Source: Ceratorhiza oryzae-sativae (lineage: Eukaryota; Basidiomycota; Agaricomycetes; Cantharellales; Ceratobasidiaceae). Taken from it: a stretch of DNA of 40,130 nt. How positions within the stretch are numbered: position 1 is the stretch's first letter; every line of letters starts with the position of its first letter. The position numbers and the translations under genes are program-made. This document shows, piece by piece, positions 33,902 through 40,130 of this stretch. The stretch spans positions 1 through 40,130 of the forward strand of contig JARWMV010000132.1 of assembly GCA_030998015.1 (NCBI GenBank). The letters are read 5' to 3'. The notes under the pieces were generated by a model. The model searched no databases. It saw only the letters and a program-made list of their open reading frames with translations, and was not told the origin of the DNA.

Positions 33902-34492
33902 AATTTGGGGAAGCGAGCGATGGTGGTAGACTCGATCACAACAGAACTGGCGATTGATAGACTACAAGGGGCTGCAGCATCGACTTTTTAGATGAACAAG
34001 ATGTTCCAAGGGTTCCTGGATCTGCTGTAGTGGCACGGTTCAGGTTGTATGAGAGGCGGAGCTTCACCACAGCATCGTTTGCCGATGGTGGCCGAGCGCC
34101 TACTCATTGGAAATTATGTTACGTGAGCATTGCTGACTGGCTCTGTGGCACAGATGAGGTCACTTCACACGACAACATTGAACGGGCCCATGCACTTCAA
34201 GCATTAAAGCGCATGTAGCCGCATTTATCCTTATTTCTGAGTTACTAGTACATTTATGTGTCGCTTATGTATATAATAAATTGTTCTTCTCTTATGTACA
34301 AGGCGAGCTAGGGCACATTCTCCCAATGTCATGTAGGCGACACCATCACTAGCAACCACTTGCCAGGATCTAGGAAGTTATGGTTCGATAGAAGTGATAT
34401 TTACTCCTACATACATGAATCAATTCAGTCAGGCAACGAGAATTCTATAGTTTCATCTTTTGTGCCGGGGAATGAACCGCAGCAGGGCACAT
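33902..34492. other. Promoter of NLR-like gene and 3' flank of P450
   Basis: No supported gene. A plus-strand frame at 34030-34218 has no motif. AT-rich sequence lies at 34220-34300. Confidence 0.4.
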
Positions 34493-36533
34493 TTATTCTG
34501 TTACAGAGTTTTCGAGCAGCAATCGGGCAGCTTCATTTCGCACCCGGATGGCGCATTTGAACTGTTTCGGCCGGCTGAACCCCCCCAGAATATCGAGTAC
34601 ATCAGCCATCAACACCATGTGCTAGCAATCGAAACGAACAAAAGTACTCACACAATCTTGGAACTATTAAAAAGCTTCCACATACCCTCCGAACCGTGGC
34701 CTCCCACCGCCTCAACATCCCTCAACAACTCCGGACTGGCCGCAAAGTCGAACACGGCAAGCAGTCCGGCGCAGTTGATAAACGTACTATCGTACGCGAT
34801 ATGGATCCCTGGACATACACGTCTTCCGTATCCAAAAATGTATTTACGCGGGTCCGGCTCCGGGGTGGACTGTAGATAGCGTTCGGGGCAGAATGTGTGT
34901 GGGTCTGAGTAGGTGTTTGAATCGTGTGCGATGGCCCTGATATCTGATGAGTTGCTAAGTTTATGCGTACTTGCCAATTTCACCTACCAGAAATTGGGCT
35001 CGATTGAAGACCCTTTGGGAATCAGGTACCCTCGGAACTCAATATCCTCGTCATTGGAGTGAGGTATAGCTACGACCCAACCAAAAAATTCAGTTGAGTC
35101 CGACAAATCAACGAGACGACTAACATAATGGTACGACGGGATAGTACCTCATCGCCTCCTGAAGAACCGCCTCGACGTAAGGGAGCGAACCTCGGTCGTG
35201 CACGGTTGGCAACCGGTCCCGACCTATCACTCGGTCAATTTCTTCTTGAGCCTTCTTGACTACTTCGGGGTGAAGAGACAGAAGAAAGATGAGTGTAGCC
35301 AAAATGCTAACGGTCTGTCACAAAAACCTGTTAAACAAGTCCCATATTCAAAACTGGTATAGTCACCGTGGCCGTTCCACCTGCAAAAAAGTATAACCTC
35401 AATACTGTTGGCAAGATTTCGAATGGTTCTTACCTCCAAATAACGAAGCAGCAGACCACTTGATCAAATCCACATCTTCGTCCGATGCATTCGGCCCTCC
35501 TTTCTTCTCCAGCAACTGAGACGTAAACGATGACGTCATAACTGCATTTCTCCGCTTTGGAACAAAATCCCATCCAGTAAGGTCTCACGGGAAGGAAGAA
35601 GCCAGCTTACAACGGCCCCCATAACTGTATCAAACGGAACATTCGCGTATTCCAACCGCCTTCGAAGCCCCTCGCCGGCTACCTTTTGAAATTCACCTCC
35701 TGGTGCCCAGGACGGATAATATCGGACTAGGGAACGAGCTGAATGAGACGGAGATTGACACAAAATTGAGACTCACGAAATGGCAATGAGTTGACCCAGC
35801 GATGGGTCGCTAATCCGTTTTCCATATAAATCTGTCCTGCTCGTACGGCACCTACAAGCGGGTCATTTTCAACGATATCATGCCCGTATGCCAGTCGCAT
35901 GATGAATCGTGAGGCGCTGTCATCGATGTGGTCCATGAAATCCTCGGGAGTCTTCGCGAGAGCCTTTAGAAACATGAGGAGATTGCTGGAATGCAATGAG
36001 GAGTACGTCCTCGCTTGAGATGGCTGTAGTACCAGTGCCATGGTCTTGCGAAGTTGACGGTGTCGGTTGTTGTGACTGTGCAGCACGGTGCTCGTATTCC
36101 ATCCCATGCTTTGAGAAAATGCCTTCAGCTAACTTTGCAATACGGCATACTGTGAACGCACAGTTCGCGGACAAACACGTTCCTAGGTCGGTCTGCTGTC
36201 TCCGATGCCCTCTTTTCAAGTAGCTCCATGACGGCGGATTCTTCGTTGAGCATGATTATGGTGGCTGAAATCGTTTGTAGGCATACAACGCCACCTGGAG
36301 GTCTTCCGTCAAGGAAAAGTCTGAAACCAACAGGCGCACGACCTACCGTACACCTTTTTGTACTCGACTGCAGCCCTTACGGGCCTGTGCGGCGCATTGA
36401 TTTCTGCTACGTTCCCCCATAACCAGTGTCCTGGCGGCCCAGGTGGAAGAGAGAGTCGACGCCTGCTCTTCACGCGAACAAACAATCCCAGTAACACGAG
36501 CGCGCAGCAAATCGCCAACAGCCAGTCCTCCAT
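34493..36533 (-). CDS. Cytochrome P450 monooxygenase
   Basis: Ten exons close in frame: 36533-36347, 36294-36162, 36108-35777, 35738-35611, 35554-35434, 35380-35367 (14 nt), 35314-35125, 35069-34988, 34936-34654 and 34621-34493, about 532 residues. P450s insert one oxygen atom from O2 into organic substrates. The start [19 protein letters not shown] is a membrane anchor, followed by the proline hinge LPPGPPG. The ExxR motif is EAMR (358-361), the PERF-like motif is PER (413-415), and the haem loop is [10 protein letters not shown] with Cys437. The I-helix reads GGTATT (301-306); the acidic residue usual in (A/G)Gx(D/E)T is replaced by Ala while the Thr is kept. The overall pattern fits basidiomycete CYP64/CYP5144-like enzymes, but the subfamily is a guess. 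The last intron (donor GTGTGAG) is the least certain. Confidence 0.87.
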
Positions 36534-37975
36534 CGCACAAAGCACAGGCAAGGGGGGAGAGAGCTGCGGTGGGGAGCTGCGGAGAATACATGTATTTTGT
36601 CCCGGCGGTGACAGGCTTCGCAATGGAGGCTGAAGGATAGAAGATGCCCCACGTGCACAAATTCCGTTCCAATTCGGCATCAGTGGTGGCGCACAAAGTC
36701 GAGCACAGCCACTCCCCCTCGTTGCTCACGTTATAGGCCACAAGGTACCTCTGCTTCTTGGCTATTCTCACAACGATAAATATCTGTGTACGCCTTCTGA
36801 TTTATCCTCTAAGCGAATACATTGTCGTCTGGTTCCTCAGCGGCAGCCGCAACAATTATCGCATGAGAATGTGAACGACGCCGAACCAGCATAAGTGCCT
36901 CCTTGGACGCTCAGTAACATCTTTCCTGAAGTCTGGACCTTCCCCGAGCCTCCGGAAGGGGCGAATACCTCGGCTTCGTCACCAGCTTTAGCGAAATATT
37001 GTTTCATTGAGGTATAATACTGAAAATATGGTCTATGATTCTTCTAATAAGAGCGAGGACTAGTGCTTTATTTCCGTGACAGGCCTTGCTAAATTTTCAA
37101 GGTCCGACTCTACACCAAGGTCCTGTCCCACCGGTGTGGATGGGGTAACGTAAATACTACCCGGCTCTGTTCAAAGCTTTATACGACTCACGAACGAGGA
37201 TCGACCCGGATACGTGAATAATACACCTGCCATAATATCTAGACTATATGCTACCGCACATAATCAAGGTACGACCCATGGGTTAACGAGCCCAACAAAG
37301 CCCGGGGCTCGGGATGTCCTGATTAACGAACCTTTGGCAAATTTGTGTGTCATTTGCCCTTTTCACCTCCTCATCTCGGATTGCACCGAATATGCACTGG
37401 CCAAACCCTCAGCAGGGTGGGAGTTGTCGCCCCTAGAGACACAGGTATAACCAGGGCCATCAGTCGAACTGTCTAGAAGAGAACTGAATGATCGGCACTA
37501 ACCCTAACGTGTGCTGCCAAGAGCTCGTGTCGATCGAGCGGGGGGTCGACCGCACCGGAGGGTACTTCGGCGGCCGGGAAATCCGGACAGTGCCGCAGAG
37601 TATGGAATAGTGAACAGCGGAGCTGGAAAAGAAAAATGAACAGGGCGGTGTAGTAATTAGGGGCCGAGATAGCCGTTCGGCTCAGAGAGTGCTTTGGATG
37701 CAGTGGGAAGGGAGGAGTCACTAAGTGAACCAATCAAATAAAGATGATAGCCAAATTAGGAACTGATCAAAATCCGTGGGCGCGTCGACGTCAAGTCTCA
37801 GATGAAAGTCTATCACGAGCCCCATGACTATCTATCAATGGGAAAGCCTAATCTGGTCCTGAGCGCTTATGGCTGGCCTTGAGTACTTGAACCACGTCTT
37901 CTCACTCCACTCAGCCCACCCGCCTACGTGCCCGAGACACTCTCAGTCGACTTGAAATCGCTCGCCGTATATACT
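36534..37975. other. Divergent intergenic region between P450 and actin
   Basis: About 1.4 kb with no supported gene. Short frames at 36343-36771, 37214-37450 and 37473-37733 lack motifs and splice support. It probably contains both promoters. A TATATACTATGG context places a TATA-like box directly at the actin start, which is more likely leader sequence. Confidence 0.4.
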
Positions 37976-39354
37976 ATGGCTCATATTGTACGTGTTCCTG
38001 TTCGCTATCTTCTACCGATCTCGAGCGCATCATGGGTCACCATAGGTAATCGACAATGGATCCCACTCATGCAAAGCCGGCTGTGAGCTTGTTTCCTGAT
38101 AATGCATTCCATATCGTACTAGCAACTCGCCGTTTTGGCAGTTTGTGGCGAGGAAGGTCCACGCAAGATCCTTCCGTACGTCTCTTGCACTTGTCCGGGT
38201 CGCTTGTCCTCACCTATGGTCAAGCACCGTTATCGGTCGCCCCCGTCATTTTAGTTCGGCGCCAGGTATGGGACCCAAGGATGCCTTCGTCGGGTAAGAA
38301 TATCTGTTCTCGGTTTATTCGATGATGTGATTTATTTTCTTGCTAGTGACGAGGCCCAATCCAAGCGTGATATCGTCAATATCAATTATCCCGTGAAGCA
38401 AGGCGTTGTCACCAACTGGGACGACATGGAGAAGATCTGGCATCATATCTTTTACGACGAGCTTTGTACCAACCCTGAAGAGTCTAATGTTCTCCTCGCC
38501 GAAGTTCTGGGCAACCCCAAGGCGGACCGTGAAAAGGCAATTCAGATCATGTTTGAGACCTTCTACGTCCCGGGTTTCTACCTCGGTGTGCAGGCTGTCC
38601 TCTCTCTTTATAGCTCAGGTGTGATGACGGGCGTTGTCCTTGACTCTGGGGAGGGATTGAGCCGCGCTGCTGTGGTTGTAGAAGGACAGTGCGCTACTAA
38701 TTCTGCATCGCTGTTGGAACTGGCTGGAGGTGCTGTGACTGATTACCTCGCCAAGGCTTTGAAGCAACGTGGTCATTCGTTCGATGCCCCTGCGGGGTAC
38801 GACCAAGCCCGTCATATCAAGGAAAAGCTCTGCTATGTTGCGCTCGACTATGAACAAGAACTGGGGAACTCGGATGCTAAAAGGAACTACGAGTTGCCTG
38901 ATGGAAATACCATTACCGTGGGCAGCGAGCGATTCATGGCGCCGGAGTTATTATTCAACCCATCACTCGCCAGTAAATCAGGGGCTGGTATTCATCAGAT
39001 CACGGTAGACTCAATCATGAAAGTCGACCCAGAATATCGTCCTGATATTTTCCAAAACGTGATTGTCTCGGGCGCGTCGACCATGTTTCCAGGTTTTATT
39101 GAGCGCATGCAAAAGGAACTCAAGGCGGCAGCACCCAGCGTTTCGAAAATTAATATTATAGGAAAACCTGAGCGTAACAATGCTGTCTGGGTCGGAGGTT
39201 CAATTTTGGGTACGTGTCTATTCCAAGCCTGAATGACCAAAGCCTAACGCACTTGTGGGATCCAGCCTCAACGTCGTCTTTTTCGGCGCAATGGTGCACA
39301 AAAGAAGAATATGACGATTCTGGCCCGTCAATTGTCCACCGGAGTCAGTGCTAG
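37976..39354 (+). CDS. Divergent actin (actin-like paralogue)
   Basis: Six exons close exactly in frame: 37976-37987, 38046-38082, 38142-38175, 38225-38293, 38347-39209 and 39266-39354, 367 residues against about 375 for actin. Actin is an ATP-binding filament protein. The fold is kept end to end: VIDNGS, CKAGF, GRPRH, FVGDEAQSKR, TNWDDMEKIWHH, VQAVLSLYSSG, VLDSGEG, KEKLCYVALDYEQE, GSERFMAPE, SGASTMFPG, VWVGGSIL, and the C-terminus KEEYDDSGPSIVHR. Several nucleotide-pocket residues differ from canonical actin: His11 where actin has Gly15, Glu153 for Asp157 and Arg157 for His161, while Asp7, Ser10, Lys14, Gln133 and Asp150 are kept. The DNase loop (HFSSAPGMG) is also changed. This is closer to actin than to ARP2/ARP3 but clearly not the housekeeping copy. 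Small 5' exons are typical of fungal actin genes. Confidence 0.9.
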
Positions 39355-40130
39355 ACCCATTTTCTCTTTCTGGCGCCGCTCTAACGATTACTTTAGAGTG
39401 TATATAGGCGTTAAGCGTGATAGACGACTCGTTCCCTAAAGAACTCTGCATGAAAAATCAATCTAAAGCAATATGTAAAACTGATGGCTGAGAATTATGA
39501 ACGTGCTGAATCCATAAGAAGATGCCTTTGCTAGCAAGTGCAGTGCGCGTTTGTCTTACTGCGGCCTCCACCTTGAAGCTGATACCGCTCAGAAGAAACA
39601 CGCATACACTGGGTCACAAATGTAACGCAGCACGTGCCTCAAAATCAGTCGATCCGGCCTTGCGTATAAATTACTGTATATCTTATTTTAGCGTAGTAGT
39701 GAAGGTTTTTTGCGCTAGGCTAGCGCACCTATGCTCCAAGTTGTGCGAGAATCTGATGATTTCCTGCGGAGAAACGGTGCATATAAGATCAGGGTAGCTG
39801 CATTACATTTGTAACACGGCTATAAATAACCAGCCTTACCACAAAATATCTTGTTCTCACACCCACTACAGCATATACTCTCATTTTTTTTAGTTTTTAT
39901 GCCAACCTACAATGAATTGCTATGCTACACCCAAGACTTGTGCTCAAGTCAACCAGCTGAGGTACCAGGGGATGTTGTTTTGCAAGATTGGCCAGCTTGT
40001 TAGTGTCCACCTGACCACTGCAAGTTGTATCTATGAATGAAACCACAAAACACAAAGTTTAAAGTTGTTGCAGCTAAGTCAGGCCATCCTTGTATCCTGA
40101 GTGATTCTGATGCTAAATTTGCAGTGCTCT
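39355..40130. other. 3' flank, no gene seen
   Basis: About 775 bases. A plus-strand frame at 39522-39797 shows no motif. A pyrimidine-rich stretch ends in a TTTTTTTTAG-like run at about 39885-39892. Nothing else is supported. Confidence 0.4.

Overview
The window looks like nuclear DNA of a filamentous basidiomycete, most likely Rhizoctonia/Ceratobasidium-like (Cantharellales). The evidence is densely interrupted genes with 40-70 nt GT-AG introns, Zn2Cys6 regulators, STE3-type pheromone receptors, a NACHT/WD40 protein with a fungal-type N-terminal domain, a basidiomycete-style cytochrome P450, and a Gypsy element with a nested hAT transposon. The species call is inference from family resemblance. 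Gene models were built by hand from splice signals and reading-frame continuity, and most close exactly in frame.

Layout. 1-688 (-): start of a C2HC zinc-finger gene running off the left edge, divergent from a large gene at 1321-4137 (+) that resembles DUF6532 proteins. 4823-10399: 5'-truncated Ty3/Gypsy remnant (RNase H end, integrase, probable 3' LTR) split by a 3.4 kb hAT element at 5690-9065. The hAT has a perfect 8 bp target duplication and a broken transposase. 10400-12618: gene-poor DNA with a short compound repeat and two doubtful small ORFs. 12619-24251: three successive tandem pairs, namely two D-amino-acid oxidases (+), two Zn2Cys6 transcription factors (+) and two STE3 receptors (-). 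25603-28759 (+): a BUR1/CDK9-type kinase. 28987-33901 (-): an NLR-like NACHT protein with 14 WD40 repeats, carrying an in-frame stop and a one-base frameshift. 34493-36533 (-): cytochrome P450. 37976-39354 (+): a divergent actin. The last ~780 bases show nothing coding.

Function. The receptor pair is the core expected of a basidiomycete B mating-type (pheromone/receptor) region, but no pheromone precursor ending in a CaaX box was found. Receptor 2 lacks exactly one base in a homopolymer relative to its exon-matched neighbour. The oxidase pair would use D-amino acids as nitrogen sources, and the adjacent regulator pair could plausibly control them or other neighbours, which is inference. The kinase and actin are eukaryotic core families, although the actin has changed nucleotide-pocket residues and is probably a specialised paralogue. 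Decayed reading frames (hAT transposase, NLR, possibly receptor 2) are a theme of this window; each could be true pseudogenisation or, for the homopolymer cases, an assembly error.
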